The position numbers were made by a program, and so were the translations under genes. DNA of 64,000 nt from Nitrosopumilus zosterae (GTDB taxonomy: Archaea; Thermoproteota; Nitrososphaeria; Nitrososphaerales; Nitrosopumilaceae). The stretch spans positions 248,001-312,000 of the forward strand of contig NZ_AP026695.1 of the NCBI RefSeq assembly GCF_025998175.1, read 5' to 3'. The notes beneath the pieces are model-generated. The model ran no database searches and had not been told where the DNA came from. It saw nothing but the letters and a program-made list of their open reading frames with translations. The number at the start of each line of letters is the position of its first letter. Positions within the stretch are counted from its first letter, which is position 1. Shown here in pieces: positions 40,273-48,311 of this stretch.

Positions 40273-42024
40273 TTAAAATAAACTATTTGCTAGTTTTTTT
40301 AATGCTGTGATTTCATCATCTTCTTGTCTAATTTTTTTATCAATAACGCGTAGCATCGTATCATTCCAGACATGTTGAGAAAAGAAATTGTGTTTAGTGT
40401 TGGCTAATTCAATTTCATCATCTACGACAGTGTCCTCAAGAAATTTAGTAACCACTATATCTGTGATTTTTAAAATTCTAGAATTTAGTTTGAAACTGCG
40501 AAAAATAGGCTCCAACTTTCTAATATCTCCTTTATAATCTCCTTTTGATTCAAGAATTTTCTTATGAATTATTCTAAAATAAACTGCAACAAAAAACAAT
40601 GTTGCATATCTTTTTGTTTTGTGTCCTCCTTGTTTTCCGTACTTTAATGATTTTTTTGCAAATTCTTTGACAAGATATGGATACAGCAAAAGTCTGTAAT
40701 CATCTTTTAAATTGTCATTAAAAATATCATCATATTTGCTCCCTCTCGGAAGAAATTGAGCTGGTGAGCTATAAGCTTCTGTAGGTCTTTGTTCAATTCC
40801 TGCAACTAAAGATTGAATTGCATCTTTGGCAACAATGACTTTTTTATGATTGTCTGGAAGATAATTATTATAAATTAAATCTCCTTCATATTCACATTGT
40901 TTAGATTTTGATTTGGTATCGAAAGAACCTGCTTGAATTTCATAAAAATATCCGCAGTTTCTTAACTGCGATTTGATTGATTTATGAAAATCCATCAACG
41001 AAACAAGATCTTTTCCTCTGACAGAATTTTGAGAATTTCTATATTTTGTAATGTTGTTTTGTTCTTGTTCATCATTTGCTTTGATTATTGTAACTGTCAT
41101 GGAACCTTCCATGTTTTTTGTTCTCTTTGCATGATCTAGAATTGAGTTTGATGTTTGAGCACCATTGACAATTTGGGGTGCATGAAGCTCAATCAAATTC
41201 TCTCCCAATTCTGTAAAGTCACTAACTACAATAGTGATTCCATTATTGTAAAAAAAGAACTTACTTGGATTACTTTGCAGCGTCTCACGTAATCCTTTGT
41301 TAACTGTAGTCTTGAATTGCATCCATTGTCTAATATTTGATTCAAAAACATAATCCCTACTTTTATTCACAAATTCAGTTAATTCTCTTAATTTTAGAAT
41401 GCCTAATATTGTATTTTCATGTCTGAGCATTCTCTCTAATTTGATTGATGATTTTTTTCCTGCTGCTGGTTTTTTTATTCTGTCCCATAATTTTTGAATT
41501 ATTTTTTCTTCATCTATGATCTCAATTAATTCATCTTCGTATTCTACTTTCTGATCAGTGACATAACAGCATTTTATCTTTAGATTTTTTTCTTTAATTT
41601 TTGTTACAAGCTGGGCTAATTCAGGTCTCATTTTTGTTACATCTTTTGCAAATAATCGTTTTGCGTCTTCTTTGAATTTTGCAATTGCTTCTAATGAATG
41701 AGATGTGCCATATTTTGATTGAAATAATCTGATTGTATTGTCTGAAAAATCTACAGGTAGATAGGCATCTATCCCAAGATCATTTGCTCCATCCACAATT
41801 GCATCTGCCGCATCATCTTCTGTGGCTTCAAAAACTCTTGTTAGAACCCATTGAAGAAAATTATTTCCTTTTTCTACATCACTTTTTGAATTTTCTGCAT
41901 ATTCATGAATGCTTCCTCGAATATTTTCAGCAAATCCTTCAAGAGGTAGACTAGAGTTTTTTTGTATTAAAAGGGTATGTGAACCTGGAATGTATTCTAA
42001 CAATCCATTTCCGTTGTGAGTCAA
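40273..42024 (-). CDS. AIPR-family anti-phage protein with nuclease-like N-terminus
   Basis: The 583-residue protein has the AIPR (abortive infection phage resistance) core: FFFYNNGITIVVSDF, APQIVNGAQTSNSILDHAKR and NSQNSVRGKDLVSLMDFHKS (about 235-330). The N-terminal region has DGANDLGIDAYLPVD and then RLFQSKYG, a D...QxK arrangement typical of Mrr-like PD-(D/E)XK nucleases. It probably acts alone in defence by cutting nucleic acid; no methylase or partner gene adjoins it. A strong hairpin follows the stop. It may be horizontally acquired, though base composition looks local. Confidence 0.85.
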   Translation of the reverse strand: MTHNGNGLLEYIPGSHTLLIQKNSSLPLEGFAENIRGSIHEYAENSKSDVEKGNNFLQWVLTRVFEATEDDAADAIVDGANDLGIDAYLPVDFSDNTIRLFQSKYGTSHSLEAIAKFKEDAKRLFAKDVTKMRPELAQLVTKIKEKNLKIKCCYVTDQKVEYEDELIEIIDEEKIIQKLWDRIKKPAAGKKSSIKLERMLRHENTILGILKLRELTEFVNKSRDYVFESNIRQWMQFKTTVNKGLRETLQSNPSKFFFYNNGITIVVSDFTELGENLIELHAPQIVNGAQTSNSILDHAKRTKNMEGSMTVTIIKANDEQEQNNITKYRNSQNSVRGKDLVSLMDFHKSIKSQLRNCGYFYEIQAGSFDTKSKSKQCEYEGDLIYNNYLPDNHKKVIVAKDAIQSLVAGIEQRPTEAYSSPAQFLPRGSKYDDIFNDNLKDDYRLLLYPYLVKEFAKKSLKYGKQGGHKTKRYATLFFVAVYFRIIHKKILESKGDYKGDIRKLEPIFRSFKLNSRILKITDIVVTKFLEDTVVDDEIELANTKHNFFSQHVWNDTMLRVIDKKIRQEDDEITALKKLANSLF

Positions 42025-42099
42025 TTGAAATTTCTAATATGTTATATATTTAGAGAATTTGGTAATTATGTAATAACTTTGTTTTGGATGTGATGTTTT

Positions 42100-42510
42100 A
42101 TGATAAAAAAAATAACTATTTTGAGCGTAATTGGAGTAGCATTAATTGCAATTCTTGCATCCTCTCTTTCAAACAATTCTGATGATGAAAATCAAGAAAC
42201 GTCTGATGTGATTTTAAAAGGTGATATTATTATGCCTACAAAAGTTTCACGTCCAGGATGTGAGGTAAAAGACATTTGCTATATTCCCTCTAAAATTTTC
42301 ATTGAAAAAGGCAAACAGGTAACATGGATAAATGAGGATTCAGCATTTCATAGTGTAACTTCTGGTTTTTACAATGAACCTACTGAACTTTTTGATAGTG
42401 GATATTTAGATCCATTTGAATCCTTTTCTCTTACTTTTGATAATGAGGGAACATATGATTATTTTTGTACTCTTCATCCTTGGATGAAGGGACAAGTAAT
42501 AGTAGAATGA
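42100..42510 (+). CDS. Membrane-anchored plastocyanin-like blue copper protein
   Basis: The 136-residue exported cupredoxin has an N-terminal hydrophobic signal/anchor (about 4-22), then one cupredoxin domain with type 1 copper ligands His84 (SAFHSV), Cys123, His126 and Met129 (FCTLHPWMKG). An extra Cys pair (RPGCEVKDIC) may form a disulfide. Ammonia-oxidising archaea use many such proteins as electron carriers in place of cytochrome c, so it may carry electrons to or from the membrane oxidases. Confidence 0.93.
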   Translation: MIKKITILSVIGVALIAILASSLSNNSDDENQETSDVILKGDIIMPTKVSRPGCEVKDICYIPSKIFIEKGKQVTWINEDSAFHSVTSGFYNEPTELFDSGYLDPFESFSLTFDNEGTYDYFCTLHPWMKGQVIVE

Positions 42511-42581
42511 GGTACCCGAGGGAGTCGAACCCCCTTGTATAAGCTTTGCAGGCTCACGCATAACCGTTCTGCCAGAGTACC
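42510..42581 (-). tRNA. tRNA-Cys(GCA)
   Basis: Acceptor GGTACTC/GGGTACC with discriminator U (the Cys identity base), anticodon stem TGAGC/GCTTA with loop CTGCAAA (anticodon GCA), T-arm GGGGG-TTCGACT-CCCTC. No intron. Its 3' end abuts the stop codon of the blue copper gene. Confidence 0.94.
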
Positions 42582-42620
42582 GTTTTAAAAAACACAGAAT
42601 GAACAATTAAACTCTTTAGA

Positions 42621-42842
42621 TTAGAATTTGTTAAATGGCTTTGAAGCCAACTTCACATCTTCACCTTTTACCGTTTTTCTACCTGCATGAGAAGCCATAT
42701 CTACGGCACTTTTTGCAATACTGTCTGCAATCTCTTCAATAGCCCTTCTTAATTCATCTGCTGATTCATCACTTACTCTTTCAGCTCCAGCTTTTTTCAA
42801 AATTCTATACATTGCAGATAATCCAAGTTCTGATGATCTCAT
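42621..42842 (-). CDS. Archaeal histone
   Basis: A 73-residue histone-fold protein with [20 protein letters not shown], the central helix [20 protein letters not shown] and the end [16 protein letters not shown]. It is a single fold that should dimerise and wrap DNA. It has a slightly longer start (RSSELGLSA) than euryarchaeal histones. It coexists with an H1-like protein at 63285. Confidence 0.96.
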   Translation of the reverse strand: MRSSELGLSAMYRILKKAGAERVSDESADELRRAIEEIADSIAKSAVDMASHAGRKTVKGEDVKLASKPFNKF

Positions 42843-42938
42843 GAATTCTGTTTCAATTTTTCTCGAAAAAAGATTATGAGTGAAAAAATATCACTAAGGA
42901 ATCGATTTATACAGACTATTTTAAGAATTGATAAAGAA

Positions 42939-43694
42939 ATGACATGGTATATTGATTCTCACATACACTTGTCTGATTCAACATATGCATCAGATATTGG
43001 ATTTATTTTAGAGGAAATGAAATATCTAAAAATCAAAGCATGTTGTGTTTCAACGAATGTTGAAAATTCTTTACAAACTTTAAAGTTAGCACAAAAAAGT
43101 AATCTTGTTTTACCTTTTATTGGAATTCATCCTGAATGTGCGAATGATGATCTTGAAAAAATGATCAATTTGATAGAAAATAACTTTACTCATATTTCTG
43201 GAATTGGAGAAATTGGCTTAGATCCTACTTACGTGCATAGTCCTGAAGAAGAAAAAAAACAAAAACATGTTTTTGAAACTTTATTGTCAATTGCAGAAAA
43301 ATTTAACAAGCCAGTCTCTATTCATTCAAGAAAAAGTCTTGACGATGTTTTTGAAATAATGACATCCTTTAGCACTAAACATGCATTACTTCATTGGTTT
43401 GATGGCAGTAAAAAACAACTCACAAAAGCAATGGATATGGGATTTTTTGTATCTTATGGACCAGTCATGGTTTATGCAAATGATAAACAAACTTTAGTAT
43501 CTGTCACAGATGAATCAAAAATTCTTGTTGAAACAGATGGTCCAGTAAAATTCTCTAGGTGTTTTGAAATGAAATCTGGACAAGTAACTTTCATACCTAG
43601 TGTGATATTTTGTGCCTCAAAAATTCTAGGAAAAACGTTTGATGAAATGTCATTTTTATTGGAAAAAAATTCAAATTCATTCCTTGGAATATAG
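42939..43694 (+). CDS. TatD-family metal-dependent hydrolase
   Basis: A 251-residue TIM-barrel amidohydrolase-superfamily protein: YIDSHIHLSD at the start binds the metals, then GIHPECAND, GIGEIGLDPTY, KPVSIHSRKS, HWFDGS and ILVETDGPV. TatD proteins are 3'-5' nucleases. I start at MTWYIDSHIHL because a TATA-like sequence (TTTATACAG) lies about 30 nt upstream and the extension before it is not family-like. Confidence 0.88.
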   Translation: MTWYIDSHIHLSDSTYASDIGFILEEMKYLKIKACCVSTNVENSLQTLKLAQKSNLVLPFIGIHPECANDDLEKMINLIENNFTHISGIGEIGLDPTYVHSPEEEKKQKHVFETLLSIAEKFNKPVSIHSRKSLDDVFEIMTSFSTKHALLHWFDGSKKQLTKAMDMGFFVSYGPVMVYANDKQTLVSVTDESKILVETDGPVKFSRCFEMKSGQVTFIPSVIFCASKILGKTFDEMSFLLEKNSNSFLGI

Positions 43695-43703
43695 GTATAA
43701 AAT
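43695..43703 (+). promoter_or_regulatory. TATA box of eS17
   Basis: GGTATAAAATA, immediately after the TatD stop codon, is centred about 27 nt before the TTG start of eS17 at 43727. Confidence 0.6.
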
Positions 43704-43726
43704 ACCCTCCATTCTTAAAACGACTA

Positions 43727-44023
43727 TTGGATAGAATCAAACGTCTTTCATACGAAGTATTAGTAGATCATAAATCTAAATTTGGTGAGGATTTTGCCAA
43801 TAATAAAAAAGCACTAGATCAAATTTCTATTATTCGTTCTAAAGGTTTGAAAAACGAAGTTGCAGGTTATATTACAAAATTTATCAAAAAAGAGATCCGA
43901 GAAGAAAAATTCAAACAATCTAGAATTGAATCTTCGCGTGTAGAAGAACAAGAAGATGAGGAAATTCAATCTCAAGCACCTGAAACCGTTACAGAAGTAA
44001 CACCTGAAGAAAAAATAGAATAA
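43727..44023 (+). CDS. rps17e: Ribosomal protein eS17 with acidic C-terminal tail
   Basis: The first 60 residues match eS17 (DRIKRLSYEVLVDHKSKFGE, NKKALDQISIIRSKGLKNEV, AGYITKFIKKEI). About 30 further residues are Glu/Gln-rich (VEEQEDEEIQSQAPE), longer and more acidic than the usual archaeal protein. The start is TTG, supported by TATA spacing. Confidence 0.9.
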   Translation: MDRIKRLSYEVLVDHKSKFGEDFANNKKALDQISIIRSKGLKNEVAGYITKFIKKEIREEKFKQSRIESSRVEEQEDEEIQSQAPETVTEVTPEEKIE

Positions 44024-44063
44024 TAAATTAAGTATTAATTTTAGAATTTTTGATTAGATTCGT

Positions 44064-44837
44064 ATGATTGCCGTAAAACTAGTTGGAGGTGCTAAAAAGT
44101 CTTTTTTGAAAGAAATTTTGGAAATTGACAAATCTGATATCTCTATTCAAGAATTATTAGAATTATTATTAGAATTAAAGCCTGTTGACTCACCAAAATT
44201 GGATATAGAAAATATTCTAATTGCAATCAATGGTGTAGATTCTTCAGCTATGAATGGAAAATCTACAATAATAAAAAATAATGATCTTGTGAGTATTATT
44301 CCAGTAATTCATGGAGGAACATCAAAAAAAATCACCTTTGAAATATTGTCAAAACAAATCCAAATAATTGAAATCAAAGGTAAATCAACAATTGGTGTAA
44401 AATTTATTGATGATTTAAGAAAAAAATATCCCAAAATTCTATTTCAGGCTGTATCAAGTAATTTCATAATGAATGTATATCATTTAAAAAAAATCTTATC
44501 CTTATCTCTTGAATCTAAAAAAAATAATATTTTACTTTCAAATAAGCTTGAAACAGATATCCTGATGCGATTTGCATTGACTACCCAAATATCTGATGCA
44601 ATAATGACTGCAGGAATAAAACCCCGAACTAATTTTATTCTAATTGCTATTGGGAATAAAAAATTTTTAAATTTATTGTTTGATGATTTGTCTACACTAT
44701 CGGTGAATTTATTTTCCAAAAAAAATGACTCTTTTCTCAAAAAACACTTTAAAATTACACAAAAACAAATCGATTCTGCATACTCAAAAAATCCTTTAGA
44801 AGATATTTTGGTTGAAAAAGCCGCAGTCTTACTCTGA
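44064..44837 (+). CDS. MoaD/ThiS-like domain fused to KEOPS subunit Cgi121
   Basis: The 257-residue protein has two domains. Residues 1-86 are a ubiquitin-like MoaD/ThiS fold ending NDLVSIIPVIHGG, with the C-terminal Gly-Gly of sulfur carriers followed directly by the next domain. Residues 87-257 match Cgi121/TPRKB (LETDILMRFALTTQISDAIM), the KEOPS subunit that captures tRNA for t6A37 formation. The Gly-Gly is internal, so carrier activity would need cleavage. Neighbours are the tRNA-modification genes for THUMP/TAN1 and Sua5. Confidence 0.8.
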   Translation: MIAVKLVGGAKKSFLKEILEIDKSDISIQELLELLLELKPVDSPKLDIENILIAINGVDSSAMNGKSTIIKNNDLVSIIPVIHGGTSKKITFEILSKQIQIIEIKGKSTIGVKFIDDLRKKYPKILFQAVSSNFIMNVYHLKKILSLSLESKKNNILLSNKLETDILMRFALTTQISDAIMTAGIKPRTNFILIAIGNKKFLNLLFDDLSTLSVNLFSKKNDSFLKKHFKITQKQIDSAYSKNPLEDILVEKAAVLL

Positions 44838-45350
44838 TATACTGCGCTTTGTCTTTTCTACACTTAGTATGTCTGATTTTTTCAGAATAGAAATTCCTGT
44901 TTTATTTCCCAAAATCTCAATTAAAATAATTTTATCGGGAAATTCAAGTGATACCTTATTTTTTATTTTATTTGCAATTTTTGAAATAATTTCTTGACTG
45001 GATATGTCTGAATTTCTTTTTTCTATTGAAATTCTATATGTTTCTCCATCCAAAATCTGTTTTGAATCTTCGGAGATAATTTTTTCAATTTCTTCAATTT
45101 TTGTTTCAACAATTCTTTGAATCGGAATTACTCTTAGGCAATATCTTATACTCCATGGCTCATCAAGTAGCATTTCTTTCATTTTTCCTACCACCTCTAC
45201 AGGATTTAGATTCGTTTCAGCAGTCAAAATACCTGACATATTTGTGATTGAGATTTTTGCATCAGAATCTCCATATTCTTCTAAAATGTCTCTTAATTCA
45301 TCCTCAGTTTCTGTTTCCAGATGTCTGGCACAAGTAATTATCAAATTCAT
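44829..45350 (-). CDS. THUMP-domain protein, TAN1-like
   Basis: A 173-residue THUMP protein: LIITCARHLETETEDELRDIL, GILTAETNLNPVEVVGKMKE, then TYRISIEKRNSDISSQEIIS and FPDKIILIEILGNKTGISIL. TAN1-like proteins bind tRNA and help form ac4C12. It overlaps the Cgi121 fusion tail-to-tail by 9 nt, and its start overlaps the Sua5 gene stop by 4 nt, so it is in an operon with Sua5. Confidence 0.87.
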   Translation of the reverse strand: MNLIITCARHLETETEDELRDILEEYGDSDAKISITNMSGILTAETNLNPVEVVGKMKEMLLDEPWSIRYCLRVIPIQRIVETKIEEIEKIISEDSKQILDGETYRISIEKRNSDISSQEIISKIANKIKNKVSLEFPDKIILIEILGNKTGISILKKSDILSVEKTKRSISE

Positions 45351-45943
45351 ACTTCTAAAATATCCTCTTTACTTAACGAACCTTCTCGAATAATTTTGAT
45401 TTTTTCATTTTCTATTTCAATTATAGTTGATTCTGCTTTACTTGTAATTGTTCCTCCGTCAACAAAGATATCATAGTTTTCTATACTTCTAAAACATTCA
45501 TCTGGATTGGTAAATGATGGATGACCAGAAATATTTGCACTAGTTCCTACTAAAAATTTACATTCCTTCAAAATTTTTAATATACAATCATGTTTGGGAA
45601 CTCTTATAGCTATTTTATCATTCAAACTTAATGTTTTTTTTAAATCTTCATCAATTAATTTTGAAACTATCGTAAGGGGACCTGGCCAAAACTTTTCTAC
45701 AATTTTTTCTGTGAATTCATCTAAAAATACAATTTTTTTTGCAGTATTAATTGAATATGTTAAAACTGGTAATGATTTGGAGATATTTCTAGATTTAATA
45801 TCATAAATTTTTTTTACAGCTTCACCATTATATGGATCACATCCTATACCATATACTGTATCGGTTGGGTAAACTATGATCCCTCCTCTATTGATAATCT
45901 CCACTGCTCTCTTTATTCCATCTTGATCACATTTCACTTTCAT
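45347..45943 (-). CDS. Threonylcarbamoyl-AMP synthase (Sua5/YrdC)
   Basis: Makes threonylcarbamoyl-AMP from Thr, bicarbonate and ATP, the first step of t6A37; KEOPS then transfers it to tRNA. The 198-residue YrdC domain carries YPTDTVYGIGCDPYN, KSRNISKSLPVLT, KFWPGPLTIV and VGTSANISGHPSF. The C-terminal Sua5 domain of longer homologues is absent. Confidence 0.93.
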   Translation of the reverse strand: MKVKCDQDGIKRAVEIINRGGIIVYPTDTVYGIGCDPYNGEAVKKIYDIKSRNISKSLPVLTYSINTAKKIVFLDEFTEKIVEKFWPGPLTIVSKLIDEDLKKTLSLNDKIAIRVPKHDCILKILKECKFLVGTSANISGHPSFTNPDECFRSIENYDIFVDGGTITSKAESTIIEIENEKIKIIREGSLSKEDILEV

Positions 45944-46024
45944 TGTTCATTATAGTTTTTTTTGTTTAATTATCATTTACTTTTGAATACATTTTTAATA
46001 GAATGGTATTTTCACTTGTAAAGT

Positions 46025-46099
46025 ATGTCCACTCCTTCTGATTATGAAGATACAGAATTTGAAGATGATTTTGATGATGACTTTGATGTAGAAAACTAA
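46025..46099 (+). CDS. 24-residue acidic peptide, possible
   Basis: The frame starts MSTPSDYEDTEFEDDFDDDF and ends VEN. It is extremely acidic, with about half Asp/Glu. A TATA-like TTTTTAATAGA lies about 30 nt upstream. It overlaps the convergent winged-helix gene's stop by four bases. Could be a real micro-protein; evidence is limited. Confidence 0.4.
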   Translation: MSTPSDYEDTEFEDDFDDDFDVEN

Positions 46100-46383
46100 A
46101 TATTTAATCCAAAATTGTCTGCAAAATTTGTAAATGTGTTATATGCTTGAAGGAATTCTCTGCCTGTTTGACTAATTCTATATTTGTTTGAACCTTGAGA
46201 ATCAATTTGTTCCAAAAGTCCTTGAGACACTAATGTTTTTAGAATTCTAGAAATTCTTGAATGAGAAATATTTGCTTTTCTAATTAGGTATGTTACTGTT
46301 GCTCCATCCTCGTCTTGTAGATCATCTCTAGTCGTTGATAGAATATCTCCAATGATTTTCATATGTGTTCTATATTCTGCCAT
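46096..46383 (-). CDS. Small winged-helix transcription regulator
   Basis: The 95-residue winged-helix protein starts AEYRTHMKIIGDILSTTRDD, with VTYLIRKANISHSRISRILK and the wing QIDSQGSNKYRISQTGREF. It is a paralogue of the gene at 38997, with the same length and a similar end (FADNFGLNI versus IAESFGLEL). Single-domain regulators of this kind are abundant in ammonia-oxidising archaea. Confidence 0.87.
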   Translation of the reverse strand: MAEYRTHMKIIGDILSTTRDDLQDEDGATVTYLIRKANISHSRISRILKTLVSQGLLEQIDSQGSNKYRISQTGREFLQAYNTFTNFADNFGLNI

Positions 46384-46502
46384 TTACTTAATGGAATATC
46401 ATTCTAATTTCTATGAGAGTTCATTGATATTTTCCAATAAACAAAAAAGATAAAAGAATTTGACAATTTTTTCATCTCTGCTTTTCTGAGCCTGTATTCA
46501 CA

Positions 46503-47144
46503 TTATTCGAAATCATCATCAAACTTTATCCTAGTTAATGGGACTTTACTTATTGGAATGAATAATGCTACTAATCCTCCAATTTTGATTGTCATTGATG
46601 CTGTGTATAATATTGATTCGGGAAATACAAAAGAATACCATCCTAAAAATTCGCCCAATGCTAAAAGTCCTAAACCAACAGCTACTGAAATCGCCCCTTT
46701 ATTCTTATTTTCAAAATATGATAACATTGTTTCTATTGCACCATATGCTAACAAAATGAAAGACACTGATCTGAAAATATGCTCTAATTGAACTGACGAA
46801 ACTAAGAATAAAGGTAAGATTCCTACTGATCTAAAATAACTTGATTTAGGAAAAAACGATTTTATGCTATGTGAAAGTGCAATGAAAAAATATCCTACTG
46901 TTTGAATTGCAATTCCTAAAGTTTGCACCCATCGTTCTATGGTTCCAGATTTTATAACAAAATCTTCTATAATGTAACCCATCCATATAACAAAAAATCC
47001 TAAACTAATTGACAAAAATGCAATTGATAATCTAAATAATGTAGGACTTCCAGTGTTTCTAAATCCTATAATTGACATTATTCCTATGACTAATCCTACT
47101 AAAAACCCTACAAGATTAAGGATGTTTTCTAACAAAAATTCCAA
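46503..47144 (-). CDS. Polytopic membrane protein
   Basis: A 213-residue protein with about seven membrane helices spread along its length and a short acidic C-terminus (FDDDFE). No transporter or receptor motif is evident. The seven-helix arrangement is similar in style to small archaeal sensor/HTTM-like proteins, but no Lys for retinal is obvious. Function unknown. Confidence 0.7.
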   Translation of the reverse strand: MEFLLENILNLVGFLVGLVIGIMSIIGFRNTGSPTLFRLSIAFLSISLGFFVIWMGYIIEDFVIKSGTIERWVQTLGIAIQTVGYFFIALSHSIKSFFPKSSYFRSVGILPLFLVSSVQLEHIFRSVSFILLAYGAIETMLSYFENKNKGAISVAVGLGLLALGEFLGWYSFVFPESILYTASMTIKIGGLVALFIPISKVPLTRIKFDDDFE

Positions 47145-47204
47145 TGATGTTTAGAACCTCTTTGAACTAATTATTTTAATCTGATGAATGATTTTACCCT
47201 GTTG

Positions 47205-47414
47205 TTAATCCCATTCATCCAAAGATCCCGAAGTATGACCTTCTGTACTTCCAGTATAATCTCCGAGAATATCTGAATATTTAGATTCATTATGTGCAAC
47301 AAATTTAACATATTCTCCATAACTCATATCAAAATCACACGAACCACATTTTACAACTGAAAAATCCATTGCCAATTCTGCATCTTCTTTACATTTGGGG
47401 CATTTTATCTTCAT
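47205..47414 (-). CDS. Small zinc-ribbon protein
   Basis: The 69-residue protein starts IKCPKCKEDAELAMDFSVVK and continues CGSCDFDMSYGEY, giving CxxC...CxxC. The C-terminus is Ser/Gly-rich and acidic (DYTGSTEGHTSGSLDEWD). Probably a Zn-binding adaptor; partner unknown. Confidence 0.75.
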   Translation of the reverse strand: MKIKCPKCKEDAELAMDFSVVKCGSCDFDMSYGEYVKFVAHNESKYSDILGDYTGSTEGHTSGSLDEWD

Positions 47415-47492
47415 ATTGGCTTTTGGTCTTTGTTAATTATTATTACTTTAGATTCAAAAAAAGATAAAAGTAGTTTATTATTGATAATTTCT

Positions 47493-47774
47493 ATGAGTCG
47501 TATTTGTACCAAATGTAAAAATCCTATTCCTGATACTGAACAATTAGGTGTTGTTGCTGAGAAATATCCTACTTGTAACAAGTGTTGGGCTGAATGGAAA
47601 GAATATCAAATAATGGTAATGAATGAGATGAAACTTGACATGTCTATGCTTGATCATAGGAAATTATTGAAAAAACATGAAAAGATCTTTGTAGGCGTAT
47701 TGTCTCCTGAAGGAGAAGTTATAGATTATACAAATGAGGATAATCGTAAACCTGATGAGCCTACTAATGCCTAA
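47493..47774 (+). CDS. Zinc-ribbon protein with YggX-like segment
   Basis: The 93-residue protein has a Zn-ribbon-like start (RICTKCKNPIP, YPTCNKCWAEW) and then EWKEYQIMVMNEMKLDM with HRKLLKKHEKIF, which resembles the helical core of bacterial YggX iron-trafficking/oxidative-damage-protection proteins. The resemblance is by eye. I start at MSRICTK; the stretch upstream is not protein-like. Confidence 0.65.
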   Translation: MSRICTKCKNPIPDTEQLGVVAEKYPTCNKCWAEWKEYQIMVMNEMKLDMSMLDHRKLLKKHEKIFVGVLSPEGEVIDYTNEDNRKPDEPTNA

Positions 47775-48232
47775 AATTTCAAGTGTTTTTTAGCATTATC
47801 TGGTATAACTATCATTACCCTTCTTTTTGCATTTTCATCCAAGTCGTTGATGATTTTTTTTATGGTGTCAGCAAGAATTTCTTTCTCATTCTCTTCTAAT
47901 GTTAAAAACACTTCTAAAATTCCATCTAAATTAAAAGAAATTAATTTTTGAGGTGATTGGGCAACTTCTACAATATATGCTGTAAACAATCCTTTTCTCT
48001 GTTCTTCTGAAAGTGTAGTTAAAATTTTGAGCCATGTTCTGAAAAGCTTTGAAAAATTAGGGAATGGGATTGTTGGACCTGCTTCTAACGCATTATTGAT
48101 CACTTCCTTTTGATCCAATTCGGGCAATGAAAAAAATTCCATCATTCTTTTTTTAAGAATTGGATTTCTTAGAAAATCTGGAAGATTAGCTAAATTAATT
48201 ATAATATTTCCAGCAAAATTTTCTCCTACCAT
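47771..48232 (-). CDS. Hypothetical helical protein
   Basis: The 153-residue protein is predicted nearly all helical (ILKKRMMEFFSLPELDQKEV, WLKILTTLSEEQRKGLFTAY, KEILADTIKKIINDLDENAK). It has no membrane segment. Overlaps the convergent gene by four bases. It resembles archaeal HEAT-like or helical-bundle proteins in style only. Confidence 0.65.
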   Translation of the reverse strand: MVGENFAGNIIINLANLPDFLRNPILKKRMMEFFSLPELDQKEVINNALEAGPTIPFPNFSKLFRTWLKILTTLSEEQRKGLFTAYIVEVAQSPQKLISFNLDGILEVFLTLEENEKEILADTIKKIINDLDENAKRRVMIVIPDNAKKHLKF

Positions 48233-48311
48233 CGATCTAATCGAATTATTGCTGAATATAAAATCATGTGGTAATACTTTAGCTTAAATAAACGAAATAG
48301 AATTGCACTAC

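Noticed and set aside
42406-42606. Frame overlapping tRNA-Cys and the end of the cupredoxin gene
   Set aside because: It runs through a complete tRNA and coding sequence; no protein-like features.
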